A stretch of 64,000 bases of DNA, from the NCBI GenBank assembly GCA_029168955.1, contig JAPDOI010000368.1, forward strand, positions 434,001-498,000, in the 5' to 3' direction. Both the position numbers and the translations under genes were made by a program. The notes beneath the pieces were generated by a model. The model worked only from the letters and a program-made list of their open reading frames with translations, did no database searches and was not told where the DNA came from. Of this stretch, positions 41,963 to 54,044 are shown piece after piece (positions within the stretch are counted from its first letter, which is position 1; each line of letters opens with the position of its first letter). The DNA comes from Aplectana chamaeleonis. Taxonomy: Eukaryota > Nematoda > Chromadorea > Rhabditida > Cosmocercidae.

Positions 41963-42141
41963 CTGAAATCACATTCATGATCGAAGGAAGATGAGAAGCC
42001 AGGATAGGTGGGAAGATGACGAATTCGGAGGGGAAAACAGCCGGAAAAATAGAAATCAATGGAGAGGAATCGATGAACAACGAGGAAGTCGCTGTGACAT
42101 GTTTTTAGAATTCTCAATGAGCCCTTCGAGCTGGTAAACAT

Positions 42142-43365
42142 GGCCTACCGCCTATTACAATTCAGTCATTCTCAACTGGTCTCAACCGAAAATCGAATAA
42201 TTTTTGCATAACTTTGGCAGAAATTCGTGCAAAAAATATGTTTTATCAGACTGCGCTCTAATATGTGGAAACACAGAATTCCAAAAATTTCATTAAAAAT
42301 CCCTCAAAAGAGAAACAGTCTTTTATAAAGAGCTTAAAGGCAACAAGGCCCGGCCAATTTTAGACACTACAAAAATTCGGGTTAGATACATACATAGATT
42401 TGGCCGACCTAGCTGAATACCGTCTGGACGACTCACAAACTGGAAGTCCTTACCTTCGAAAAAAACAGCCTTGAAATCAGGGAATAAGGTATTCACTGCA
42501 TGATAATGATGGCCAGAATGCAGATATAATACTTACAGGGCAGTTTTGGACGATGTGTGGACGATGGCTAAAATGTGGACGGTGGGCAAACTTTTGTGAT
42601 ACGGTGATTAGCTGAAATGGCTGGAATATCTTGAAGAAGACCGTTTTTTTTGCGAAGTTTTCGCACATTCCTTGAGACTACCTAAAGCATACGCTCCGAT
42701 TCAGCATGGAATCTCGAAATCGAAATTCTGCCCGGACGCTCACCTTAAATGTTTTAGACAGCAGTCGAATAAATTCTGAATACTTTTTCCTATTGCAAGC
42801 CTGTTCGAATGGTTAATGCGAAAGCGAAAAAAGAATCCGCTCATGGTTTCTTTCGAAACTCATTTTCTGAAACTCACATAAAAGTCCAGTTTTCGTGCTT
42901 AGCTTTCATGAAAGGTGTTTTTTTTTATTTATATGAGGTAATTTAAGAATCATACATGGACTTTAGAAGCTTCAGGGGAACAAAGTTCACAAATGGCTAC
43001 GCTTCAAAAATTTTTATGCACTTTTTCTAATCATGAACTTGAACACTGATTTTTAGCTGAAGGTTAGCCATTACAATTTCCTTGAAATAATATACAAAAA
43101 TTTAGTTGTCTCAAAAGTATCAAAGGAAAACGATACATTAAGTGCATTGTCAATAAGTGGAATGGGAATTCAGCAGCATAATAAAGAAGAGACGGGACAA
43201 GGGTATCAATTTAAGAGTTTATCATTTACCTGAGAATTAATAGTGTACCGTTTCAAAGTTCAGGACTCCGTGCACTGCATGACGGAAACTGATCAAGCTC
43301 GTCTTTCAGCCCATCTCGTAAAAATTACATGATTAGACCGATGAATAAGCGAAGAAATCACAATA
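42142..43365. other. Region upstream of the F-box gene, nothing recognised
   Basis: AT-rich, unique-looking sequence with frames below 70 codons. If the F-box gene is trans-spliced, its promoter should be here, but no motif stands out. Confidence 0.4.
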
Positions 43366-44088
43366 TACACTGCTTCGCATAAATGTACGAACACCCATTT
43401 TTGCGGCGAAACTTGATGAAACTTCAATGTGGCATAGGGCATAGCAAACCTTGCCCTACAAACTCTCAAGCTTGAGATTTCAATACACAACTTTTAGACA
43501 CGGAATTCATTTACGATTAATTACAAGCCCGTACCACTTGCCTGCCATCAGAAGATCTTCAAAAGCCGTTGTTGAATATTGCCAAGAAATAATTTCGTGC
43601 TGCGTACTTTTAAAAATGAATTCTTAATGAAATCGTGTGATTTTGCACCTGATGGGTATCTTACTCCACCACGAATAAAGAAGAGCTCATTCATATATTA
43701 GCTAAACAACGTCAAAACCTATACAGTCGATGTTTTGGAATGCTTCAATGACCAATGATTAAATGGGGACACATTTCCAAAAAAAACGTCCCACTCTATT
43801 GAATTTTTTGGCCTCTAAAAATGCTGTACAAATAATTCCTGACATGGTCATAAATTATTTCCGAATTTCTTTTCATGGTAAACAAGTGGAACGACTTTGG
43901 GAATTTTCGTAGTATTCTGTATTCGAAAACTGTCCAGTCAAAACTCAAGCATGAGTGTGTGTAAGGAATGACTTGTGGTGCCCCATAACATATTAAAATT
44001 TCACCAAGTTCGGCTACGCCTAGGCCAACATACGCTTGAAAACATTGTCCGCAAAAAGGGTGTTCCTATATTTATGGTACGCAGTGTA
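43366..44088. mobile_element. Tc1-like element remnant
   Basis: The ends TACACTGCTTCGCATAAATG and TTTATGGTACGCAGTGTA are inverted, start with TA and share the CAGTG type of terminus seen in Tc1-family elements. A second matching block, ACACCCATTTTTGCGG / CCGCAAAAAGGGTGT, lies just inside. At 723 bp it is too short for a full transposase, and I find no readable fragment. Confidence 0.6.
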
Positions 44089-44448
44089 GATACGATTTAT
44101 GCCGTGCGTGCTTTCGGGGCTTAGTGCATACTTCCCGCGACGCGCGACAAAGCATATCAGCAATATCGACATTCAGTCGATTTATATGACAAACACTATG
44201 TCGCGTCGCCAGCCGCGCGAATTATGCACAATTAAATACCAAATTTATGGCGTGAAATCAAAATGGATTAACAATGCTGGGAATGTTTTTCACTGCGATG
44301 GTACAAAAAAAAATGGAAAACTTTTTTTTTTTCAATAAAAAACGTACGAAACATATTCCATTGAAACGATCATAAAAATGTAAAAGCGGATGAGTCTTGC
44401 TGGGCAAATCTCATGGAAAGAAAACCGGTAAATAAATAAGGTACTGAT

Positions 44449-44587
44449 TTAGACCTCATGCTGCAAGGAGATTGCCCGCCCACCTTCTCGGGTTTGGTAG
44501 ATCGCGGCAGCATTGGCAAGTGCCTGTCGCGCCGGTGATATGCCAACGGCGAGAAAGTCGGCCGAGAGTTTCCACTCAGTAAGAGGT
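44449..44587 (-). CDS. Terminal exon of an unidentified minus-strand gene
   Basis: After the acceptor GGCCCTCATTCAG, 45 codons run to a TAA at 44449: PLTEWKLSADFLAVGISPAR, then QALANAAAIYQTREGG and RAISLQHEV. The composition is that of a globular, helical protein, and the only other long reading is the AT-rich upstream DNA. Earlier exons must lie at higher coordinates, but I could not link any with certainty. I do not recognise the family. It ends about 2.5 kb upstream of the F-box start, on the same strand. Confidence 0.5.
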
Positions 44588-44729
44588 CTGAATGAGGGCC
44601 ATAAATGAGTCAATATTTGAATAAATAAGTAAACAACAAATAAATAAATCAATGAATAAACAAACGAACCCAATTCATAGGTAGACCGTACTCTCTACAA
44701 AAATCTGCTCAGCAGTTACATCTGGTTAA

Positions 44730-45212
44730 AGGCAGTGTTCACGATACTCTTCGATTTTGAGGTTAGTCGCTGAATCGATTGTTTGGCCCCCAGGTAGAAC
44801 TGAAATGACGAAGAAACCGAGAAAAACGCATCGGACAGGCATGGAATCCTCTACTCTCACCCCGCTTCATTACTCTTAGTGGAACTGTTTGTTGTGACAA
44901 TGAAATCATTTGTGGACGGGTCTTTTGTTATTCTCTATTTCGTGTTGCTCCGTTCTTTCCTTCGGACCCTAACTAATACTGTTTTGCCTGAAATATTCTT
45001 TCATTTTTGACAAGCCCCATTTTTTACCGGTGACAACCACCTGAACATGTTCATCCAATCGGACAACAAGTCCAGGCCGGAAAATAATGTCACTGAAACA
45101 AGGCAATTTAGTGCGTTTTTCGCCGTTCCTTCGTAATTTTGGTAACACTTGGTTCCCGACGCATTGTTTTGAGTGGAAAACTCGGGAACGAAAATCATCG
45201 TGAACACTGCCT
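44730..45212. repeat. Complete TTAA-flanked MITE (483 bp)
   Basis: Starts AGGCAGTGTTCACGAT and ends ATCGTGAACACTGCCT, with TTAA on both sides (44726-44729 and 45213-45216). The interior is non-coding. Confidence 0.9.
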
Positions 45213-45666
45213 TTAAGCTTTCAAACGGATACGAAACCTCTGAGCAAAATCGAAGGGAGTTCCAATGCTGGTGCGGGACACTTTTCTGTTTTCCCTTCCA
45301 ATTAGGGTTGGAACCACGTATTTGCGGAAAGAAGGTTTTTAACTAAAAAAAAAGAAATTTCAACCAGAAACGGAAACGCCTACACTGATCGGAAAACGGC
45401 AACTCAAAAAAGAAGGCAAAATTGAAACTATCGCGCATCGTCACCAGCTCATTTTTTTCCGTTATTTTTAGCCCAAAAAGCAGGAAAACGGCAAACGAAA
45501 ATAAAATGTTTCCGCTCATCCCTGGTTGGAAGCCCGAGACTGGCAAAATTTAACCTATATAGTTACAGAGTACATATACCGAAAAAGTTTCAGATAGACA
45601 GATCTAAAGAGATTCTAGTCCAATGCAATCAAAACAGATTTCTTTAAAAAAACATATTCTTAGGGT

Positions 45667-46150
45667 TCAATGCAAATTCAAATAGCCATTTTCATAGAAA
45701 CTCGAAGAAGAAGGAGGCACTCCCGTTGAATAAATGAAAGAGTTTACAACACAATGTGTTTGGTAAGAGTCTTCCAGAACCGAATGAGCCATGATAATAG
45801 CGAGGAAGTGAGCGATCGCACGTATTCTGGCCCCCGAACACGTGCCTAAACTCTTGCGTGCATGAGTACTCGGCTGATGATGACTGGCGTCCATCTCACT
45901 CCACCCCTTCCCCATTGAACACAGAGTACTCGACGTGGGTGATCGATCCCCCCAGACGACATTGCCCTTGGCAGAGAAGATGGAGGGAACGTCTGGGACA
46001 CAGACCACAAATCACACACTGGTCCGAATGGAATGCCATGCGAATTATTTCTCGGGGTTTGAAACGTTTGTTGTCTCGGTTTTTGCCGTAATCGGTGCGG
46101 ATGAATCCAACTCAGAATTTCACCCACCTTGGAGTTTCAACCATTTTTAA
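45667..46150. other. Segment open in several frames, strand unclear
   Basis: At least two minus-strand frames and two plus-strand frames lack stops for 70-113 codons. Some read plausibly (minus: RIRAIAHFLAIIMAHSVLED; plus: HEYSADDDWRPSHSTPSPLN). No frame joins cleanly to a neighbour through good splice sites. It may hold an exon of the minus-strand gene that ends at 44449, but I cannot choose the frame. Confidence 0.3.
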
Positions 46151-46966
46151 AAAGGTGGAGTGTTCGGCACCAGAGATGAGCCGAATTTATCGTTTGTTCT
46201 GAAACCCACTGTTTCGCACAAAAAAACAGAAAAATATGCAAGATGTGGAAATATCGCGTCTGTTAAAGGTATCGTATGCGCAGAGAAACTTATATCGTTT
46301 TTCATATTTTGGTATAGTTTGGCATCGTTCGTTAACGAAGTGTCGAAAGAGTTAATGATAGGCCCACATTTGAAAAAAGAAAAAACTAGTTTGAATACAC
46401 AGTGAAAATTGGATTTGAATTTCGCGCCAAAATCGTTTTAGAGGTTTTCTGCATTTGGAGACAGGATCACTGACAATTTTGAAGTTATCCTGCATGTGCA
46501 GTTTGTACCATTATTGTTTCCCATGGTGTTGGACGGTCGCATCAACATTCAATGGAAAAGTGTGAGATGGTCGACCATAAGTGCTAGTTGACCGACATAA
46601 AGCAGTTTTTAGGCGGCCATAACGTTTAAGGGGCGAATTGTCAGAGCCTCAAGTTTGGTGTCAGGTAGCTTAAGCTATTTGATTGTGCACTGAAATTTGA
46701 GAGTGATTTCCAGCGCGCACGATGCCTTTGAAGGCAGTGTTCACGATGGAAAATTGCCCGTTTTTTTTCGGCAACGCAAGCGTTGGGTCCCTCTCTCAGA
46801 TATTTGTGGGGAAGTTCCCGAGGACAATAGACCTGATTTGGTCGTTATAACTCCGTCGAGTGGAGAGGAGCGAGACGTCCCCCCAGGAGAGGGACGTCTC
46901 GCCCCTCTCCCCTCGAATTACTTCAAGCATTCTTCTAGCATTCGTCTCGCCCCTCTCCCCTCGAAT

Positions 46967-47253
46967 TACTGTGCTTCTCTGGGCCAAATTCCGGTCCGTA
47001 ATTGCGTCTCGACACGCTTTGCGGCAGCGCGCATTCGAGTCCGAAGAGTTTCCAGCGCCGCAGCCGCCGATCTGTTGACTCTAGGTCGGTTTTAGAGATT
47101 GGAAAGTAAACAAAATTGGAGAAAACTGTATAAAAAAGCCATATTGAGTCGGCTTTGGCGCTGGAAACTCGGCTGACTCCAGCGCGTGCGGCCGCAAAGC
47201 GTGTCGAGACGCAATTGCGGACCGGAATTTGGCCCAGATACATAAGCACAGTA
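46967..47253. repeat. TACTGTGC MITE, copy 4
   Basis: A 287-bp copy with both termini and TA edges. Just to its left, the 27-base block GTCTCGCCCCTCTCCCCTCG plus AATTACT occurs twice, 47 bp apart (about 46896 and 46943). Confidence 0.9.
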
Positions 47254-47894
47254 TACACAACGATGAGGCGTTGGAAACAAACGACTCGGGGGGAGAGCAA
47301 GGGAAGTTCGCTTCACGGTTGTTCCCATGGCCCCCTCCCCGAGCACGATGAACGAGAAAACAAAGTATACGGCAATGAGAACTCGTATACGGCGATGAGA
47401 ACTAGCTACCCTCAAGGTGGCCTCACACTTCGCAAGTTGAAGGGGCAGATTTTCCACTCAAGGACTGTGTAAGGTATCTCTGTCCGGATTTCAGGGGAGA
47501 TAACAAGCTTCTCTGTAACCTTTCATCGAAGGTAAATATTTTTGGCCCTATTAAACTGTTGAAAACAGCGAGATTCGGCAAGCTGACTTTTGATAGATCA
47601 ACTCTGCCAATTCGAGACTTGATGCTTCGGGGAAAGCAGCCTTTATCACGCTCTGTTATCATTAGGCATCAAATTCACCTTTAGCGCCGTCATCAAAGCT
47701 TATCCGCGCAAAGGAAGAATTTGCTGAGCGGTCGGATATCAGTCAGCGCAAAGAGTGAAAATACCGCCAGCGCTAACATGTTAATGCATATCAGTTGTTG
47801 AGCGGCTGGATATCACTCAGCGCAAAGGGTGAAATTACCGCCGTTGCTGGCATGTCAGAAATTTCGAAACAATTGAAAACATCTCAGCGAAAAC

Positions 47895-48220
47895 ATGGTA
47901 AAACGATTGATCACGTCTCGATGTGTTTACCGTGAGCACAGCCGGAATAAAAGCCGCCTCAACTCACTGGAATCCTCATTCGGCATTCTGATGCCGGCCC
48001 TGAAAGGTGACTTCGGGTCACTCTCCGGGGGCCGGCATAATTTTGGCTGCTGGGAGGATACAGTGGGTATCCTCACGGCGGGGGTGGGAGAGTTACGCCG
48101 CGGTCCGCAGAGAGTGGCTCCTCACCGCAGACCTCGGTGAAGATTACGCCCATGTTGCGGACAAGGCGGGGCTTCCTGCGCTGTGGACCATCAAATTCGT
48201 GAAATTTTCGAGGTAAACAC
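47895..48220 (+). repeat. Two-hairpin module, copy A
   Basis: Contains AATAAAAG (about 47945), then the stem CGGCAT-TCTG-ATGCCG (47981-47996) and a second stem GTGAC-TTCGG-GTCAC (48007-48021). Homology to copy C (62090-62380) extends on both sides for about 300 bp. No protein is evident. Confidence 0.6.
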
Positions 48221-49172
48221 CCATTTTTAGAGGTAATTTGACCTCATTTTCGGGATAAATTGGACCCTTTCTCGCTGCCAGTTCGCACCATTTTCACGGG
48301 ATATTCACCCTAGCGGCAAATTCACCAACACAGTGAACTCAACGCGGCAAATTAAGACTTCATGCCGACTTGTACATGAGCATCAAGTCTCTTTTGCTGA
48401 GGCATCAAGTCTCGAATTGGCAGAGAATGACCAATCGGTGTTGGGTTGCGACAGCTTGGGGAAGACTGGCGATCGGGAGAACAAGGGAAGACCTGCTGGC
48501 AGGAGGTCCCCTTCGCCTCCCCTCGATTTGGGGGAAGTTCCCCAGTTGGTTCGAGTTGAGTTCTGCTGTCGTTCTCGGGAACTCCCCCACAAAAGTCTGA
48601 GTCTGAGAAGAGTATGGACGGAAGTACGACGAAAAACAGTCAGAAATTGGGTGAAAATTCCGTGGGCCAGCCGATCCATTGGGTCACCCCGCCCACTTCA
48701 TATAACCCTTGTCCGAGGTTCGCTTCACCAGCGGCAGTTACCAATTTTTTGATCAGCCTTTTCTTTTTCTTAGCACTTGAACGAAAATTCACGCTTGAGG
48801 TCATAAAACAGAACCATTAGCAGTGAAATAGAATTGTTTTAACAACAAATAGCGGAGAAGAGAAATTTGTAGAACCACTGAGTTAGTTTCTGAAACACCT
48901 GTCTGTAAGTTTCTTAAACTGGCCTAAGGAGAGTGGCGATGCGCGTTTTTTAGAAAGCCACAGGAATTATTTGGGGGTTTTGTGAGGCTTTTCCCTAATA
49001 CGTTTAGGCCTCGGTCATAGTTGGTCGATCGGCGCAGCCAGCCCGGTCGATAATTATGGAATACATGAATGAGGTGGGGTGCAAAAAACACCCGATTTAG
49101 CTGACCCGACCGATGTTCACATGATATAAGGTGCGAAATGAATGATATTCATGATATCGTCCCACATAACGC

Positions 49173-49308
49173 CGGCATGGATACTGAAGAGACTTCGCGT
49201 TCACTGTTGAAGTTGGCGCAAACTCGGTGCCATATGCTATAAAATAGGTGCACCGAGTTGGCGCCAACCTCCAATGAGGAACGCAAAGTCTCTTCACGAT
49301 CCATGCTG
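49173..49308. repeat. 136-bp hairpin MITE, second copy
   Basis: Matches 7522-7658 over its length: CGGCATGGATACTGAAGAGA at the left, TCTCTTCACGATCCATGCTG at the right. Confidence 0.88.
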
Positions 49309-49503
49309 CCGTTAATTCATTCCTATTGACCGCGTCAGCCACAGCTGGCCGCACCGGGTGCTTTTTGGAACCTCCATCGTCAAAGTTTTTTCATGCGTAT
49401 CGACCTGGTTGGCCACGGCGTTTTTCAACCAGCTCTGACAGGGACCTTACTTCGTGGACTTGCCAACTCAAAAAATCTAGAATACGGTTTTTATGGTGAT
49501 CCA

Positions 49504-50025
49504 GTGTTCGCGATGCGAAAACCATATCCTAGCCCTCAACCTTTTTGAGTAGGTCAGACCGCGAAGAGGAGTTTAGTGGAGAAAAGCCTCCACAAAACTC
49601 AAATACCGGAGAAAAAATGTTAAGAGAAATCTCTGGAATATTTAATTACGCCTATTTGTGGGACCGCGAACTAAGCATCAAACCTAACGTCGGAAATGGT
49701 TTCGCGCTCCGAAATTTCTAGGAAAGTGATTCTGCTTTCAACTTCTTGCACCGAAAACTTTCCAAAAATAAGATGAGCCAATGCTTATGCTTGGATGTTG
49801 GAATCTTACGCGATAAAAAATGCTCGAAATCCGGCAACTGTTACTCTGGTGAAACGAACGCAGGACAACTGTTATATGACGTGGGTGGGGTGAATCAATG
49901 GGTCGAGCTCTTCACACACTTCCTGACCGTTTTCTGTCGCACTTTCGCTCTAACGCTTTTTAGAGGGACCTGAAGCTTACGTTTTTGCCAACAAAAGGAC
50001 AAATTTTTCATCATGAACGCTGGCT
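49504..50025. repeat. TTAA MITE family, diverged copy
   Basis: The right end ATCATGAACGCTGGCT abuts TTAA at 50026-50029. The left end is decayed (CCAGTGTTCGCGATG near 49510). The interior (GGAAATGGTTTCGCGCTCCG, ACAACTGTTATATGACGTGG) resembles the left arm of the foldback at 31729. Confidence 0.6.
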
Positions 50026-50029
50026 TTAA

Positions 50030-50476
50030 AGGCAGTGTTCACGATAAATCTCGTTCTCGAGGTCTCGGTGTGAAACACTAAGTTGGCAGGCGCTGTAGAG
50101 GATAGGGTCGAAGAAAGCAACGAAAACTGGCCAGGAATAAATACAAACGGCTTTGAAAGCTCTCCCGGTGCGCCTACCTATCCCGGTCCGCCCCCCAATC
50201 AGACGAGCTTGTGGCGCCGCACACGTTTCGATGGCGAATCGCCAAGCAACTCTGCCGCAGTTAACATTATCGATTCGCGCAGATTTCGCGAATAGCGCGC
50301 GCTTGCCGAAATCAGCAGAGCTCATGATTCTCGTCCACGCCCTGAATTTAGAAACCGTTATTCTGACTTATTCTGGACGTTTTTCTTCCCTGTATCTTCA
50401 CTATTAGTTACCTCACGACCAAACAATCCCATTTTTGGGTCAAACTCGAGTGCGATATTCATCGTGAACGCTGCCT
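50030..50476. repeat. Complete TTAA-flanked MITE (447 bp)
   Basis: Starts AGGCAGTGTTCACGAT and ends ATCGTGAACGCTGCCT. TTAA lies at 50026-50029 and 50477-50480, and the left TTAA is shared with the neighbouring copy. A Pro-rich frame inside (GAPTYPGPPPNQTSLW) is not considered a gene. Confidence 0.88.
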
Positions 50477-50916
50477 TTAAGGTAGAAGGTGACCGCATTT
50501 TTGGGCATTTCACGCCCGATTTATGTACCCGAGAAAAATTATTGAGCCCTTTTTCCGAATTTTCATAATTTTATTATCCTCATCTATGCATGATAGCGAT
50601 GCTGGTAATGCCCAGCCCTTCTCCTCCGGTTTAGGAATCCGAGGGCAACCTTGAGTTAGCGCATCTATCGAGAGAACACTTCTCTGTTTTTTCTTTTCTT
50701 CCGAAGTGTCACATGTCGCAATCCCACATTCCTACTAACTTTGCCTAGTTTTTTTGTACTGCGTGAATTAGCTGTACACATCAGGAACCAGATTCGTTCA
50801 CGATAAGCACGTGGTTTGGGAAACGTGAGCATAGACATAAAGGCAAGAGCAGAGAATTCAGCTTAAAACTAGCCGTAACCCACGGTCGATCCAGATTCAA
50901 AATTGTCGACCTTTCA

Positions 50917-51123
50917 TCCGTCAGCGACATTTGCACGCAGAGAGAACGTGGCAACGAACCCATAAACTTCAACGTGCAGGGGACAAACATAAACAACATA
51001 CACAGCAGATGACTCCCGCGACAGAAGATTTACTGCAGATAACCTTTTGTTATTCAAGAAATCGTTTTTAGGTAGAACAACTTGAGCGAGTTCCTCACCG
51101 TCGGCGAGACAATACACACTGCC
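50917..51123 (-). CDS. Exon-like segment, unidentified
   Basis: After a good acceptor (CTTACGCAG) the minus strand is open for 69 codons, reading SVYCLADGEELAQVVLPKND, NNKRLSAVNLLSRESSAVYV and EVYGFVATFSLRANVAD. No donor fits well before the TGA at 50914. The plus strand over the same bases also has a plausible frame (INFNVQGTNINNIHSR) and acceptor. Strand choice is a judgement on composition. It may belong with the minus-strand exon at 44449-44587. Confidence 0.35.
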
Positions 51124-51269
51124 CTGCGTAAGTAATTAACCCAAGTTTTCCAAGACAATGTTCGATTGCCTAGTTTCTCCATATTTTAAGGTTTTTCCGA
51201 AGTTGGAAGACGAATGTTGTCTAGAGGGCACATTAAACACCTGTGTAAAGTTTCCAATGTTGTGGTGAC

Positions 51270-51565
51270 CTTTTGTTCGAGTACACAGATTGGAAGGAAC
51301 CTATGAGCAGTTTGAGTGCTACACGCGAGTTGCGCGATGAAAAGCGTCGACGCTGGAGCGACACACGCGTAGCGTTTGGTCTGCCGAAGTGCTCCAAGAC
51401 GCCTCCCATTTCGTGTACTCGATCAACAAGTCCTCATGGAACCAGCATGTACGAGTTACCTAACATCTCGGATGCCCAGTTCTTCTCACTAAACCTCTCC
51501 CTCGAAATGTCTCATCGTAGGAAGCATGAAATTTCTGGGAATAAATGTTTAGAAAAGGCCTGAGG
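51270..51565. other. Open segment, both strands coding-like
   Basis: The plus frame (RELRDEKRRRWSDTRVAFGL, stop at 51563) follows a fair acceptor (CGAGTACACAG). A minus frame without a long ATG-initiated ORF also reads well (EHFGRPNATRVSLQRRRFSS). I could not join either in phase with neighbours. A real exon is likely here, but its strand is not settled. Confidence 0.3.
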
Positions 51566-52304
51566 AGTCCAAAAAGTTCAACGAATAAACTGAAACAACA
51601 CAACACACTGAGCACCGCATAAGGAGCTGGTTTGAGTTTCAGGATGCAACGCGGGCTTTTTGCTGAGCTACAAAGCATCAACTAACACATAAGGAGACAA
51701 GAGACAGTTTTTGTCTATCTCAGATTGAATTATACGTGAAAGCGATCCGTTCGGTCGAAATAAAAACCCATCAGCAGTCGGCCATGTCGACATAATGGAC
51801 CGTATGAAATATGCAAAACGCTTTCTATAGCTTCCCTTTCAGACGGTTCCAATACTCTCCTTGTGACAAACACTGAAAGCTGACTATATGTAAGTGGTGT
51901 TGGAAAGCATACACCGGACTCTGAAAAATTGGTAGGACAGGCGTTAGAACACAAGAGGAGAGGTCCAAAGGGGCAAAGGGTTTGGTAAGTAAACTTCGAA
52001 TAATAGTGTTATCCACAGCTCACCACGCAATACATACATGATGTTCTACGCGAATCACACACAACTTCTCTACGGAGATGCTTCTGATACGGGTAGTTAG
52101 AGTCCTTTCAACCCAAATTACCAATATTCTCCGACAGTGCATACCGGTCATACCTTTTGCGTTTTGGACGAAAGAGATGCAAAAAGCGTATTTCGCGCTT
52201 TTTTGTGTTTAATCTGATGGAAATGGTCCACTTGGGCACCTAAAGGGATATTTAGAGACAACAACGAGAGTCTTTCCTCTGAGAATACCGTTTGTCCGCC
52301 TGTG

Positions 52305-52484
52305 TACTGTACTTCTCTGGTCACGATTAAAGAAATGGAAATTCAAAAAAATTGGAGAAAACTGTATAAAAGTCACATCGAGTCGGCTATGGCCCTGGAA
52401 ACTCGACCGACTCGAGCGCGTGCGGCCGAAAGGCGTGTCGAGACGCAATTGCGGACCGGAATTTCGCCCAGAGAAGCACACTAC
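52305..52484. repeat. TACTGTGC MITE, copy 5, left arm deleted
   Basis: Starts TACTGTACTTCTCTGG and ends GAGAAGCACACTA. About 100 bp of the left arm, including the CTCGACACGCTTTGCGG block, is missing, so it can no longer fold fully. Confidence 0.85.
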
Positions 52485-53225
52485 AAAGCATGAAGGCGTG
52501 ACGACATGGACTTATTCACTTATACTTTTTTCAATTGCTAAATCATGTTTCGAGTGTATCTCATATTGAATGTGTTATGCCTAATTTTGCCTGTATACCG
52601 TATTTCCTCTATTAGAAGTAAAGAGAGAGCTGAGTTTAGAAGCACACCCTCTATTTGAAATACACCTCTATTAGTAGTACACTCCTGAAAAAGATAAGGA
52701 ATAAAAGCTTTGATCCTAAAACAGTGTTACTGCCTAGAATAAGACCATAATAATAACGAGTTTGCAATCGATGAGTCATTCGGACTTCAATAGCTGACTT
52801 TTCGTGATTGTTGATCACGAAAATCAGTTTTGTTATTAAAATTTTCACAATGAGAATGGCGAAAAACAGGGCTGAAAAATGGAAATACACGCTCTACTTA
52901 AGGAAACCTCTATTAGAAGTACCCCTAAAAAGAGGCCTGAGAAATAGATGTACATGTACTTCAAAAAGAGAAAATATGGTATCTTGTTCAAGAGGGTGCG
53001 ATGAGTCATTGTTAAAGAAAGAGCACTCACAATCAGTGGTGATTCCAAATATCTGCCAAATGAACCATTTTGAACGGACACGTGACACGAAACCACAAAA
53101 AAACCTTTTTTTCATCTTCTGAAAAACGGAGCTTGTATCCGACGAATTCAGCCTAACCCCCGCGTATGAAGTTAGGGCCGACATTGTTTTTTCGACCACT
53201 GGTGTCCAACAAAGTGCAACAGTAG

Positions 53226-54044
53226 GCCACGAACTACTTCTCGCACTTCTCCTGCTGGGCGAAAGGCGAACAAATATCAGAGTACGGGATAAGTCTATTG
53301 GATTTGATCCAGGGGGAGGCTCAGCGGCGAAAGCAGCTACTTTTACATGTGTAGGAAAGAGCTACTATCACAAGCGAAGGATGAAAAAGAGGGAATGCTA
53401 GGCACAGAAAGTGCAGGCCAAACAAACAGCCGTGATCGTTTTCTGAACTAGCTCAGCTATCGATCATGATTTTTTCCCATTGGGAAGTCACGTAATGTAC
53501 ACTCCCACACAGAAACTCTTTACACTGGATGAAAAATGATTTAGAAACGCTAGCTCGTTGTATGAACGAAATTTCGAAGCGATCGATGCCAGTATTGCCA
53601 TTTGTTAACCTACTTCGCTCAACGAGCGAAAATGGCTGGTTGGATGAAAACAACACCGAGCAGGTGTCGGCGACCAGAGAGGTCAATGTGAAAGGCATGA
53701 AATGGCGGCTCCGGAAGGTGTGCGGGTACGTGCTGATGAGCGAGGAGGCCGACCTTGGTTCCCTTTCATTCAACGACACAATTCCACCTCCAACACAGTA
53801 TGAGCAGAGAACGATCGCACAATCCCCCAACACCCGCTACCGATCGGCATTGATCGACATCTATCAGCGAAATGGGGCTGTACAAAAGGGAGCGATGAAT
53901 TATTTTCTATTAAATATCAATCAAAACCTATCCGAAAAAAGTGTAATTGGGTCCGGTCCTAACGGGAGAATTCCAGCTGTCGACGCATGTATCACATCAA
54001 ATCAGAGGAAAAAATCGAAAATTTCGGCGAACGTAACTACATAA
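53226..54044 (+). CDS. Partial plus-strand gene, two exons, unidentified
   Basis: Exon A, 53226-53350, begins after GCAACAGTAG and ends at ACATGT|GTAGGA. Its 41 codons read NYFSHFSCWAKGEQISEYGI and SLLDLIQGEAQRRKQLLLH. Exon B begins at 53513 after ACTCCCACACAG and joins in phase (split Val codon). It continues with MKNDLETLARCMNEISKR, GWLDENNTEQVSATREVN, GMKWRLRKVCGYVLMSEEAD and IPPPTQYEQRTIAQ to a stop at 54044. The composition after about 53890 is less convincing, so an intron may start there. The helical, charged N-terminal part suggests a coiled or adaptor-like protein, but I do not recognise it. Upstream exons are missing. The minus strand is open in parts too but reads worse. Confidence 0.45.

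Noticed and set aside
50083..50295. Pro-rich ORF with PPPNQ
   Set aside because: Lies wholly inside a complete TTAA MITE; no splice context.
52600..53200. Repeated CCTCTATTAGAAGTA-like motifs as a DNA transposon
   Set aside because: Several similar motifs occur (52603, 52662, 52908), but I could not define two ends or a target duplication.
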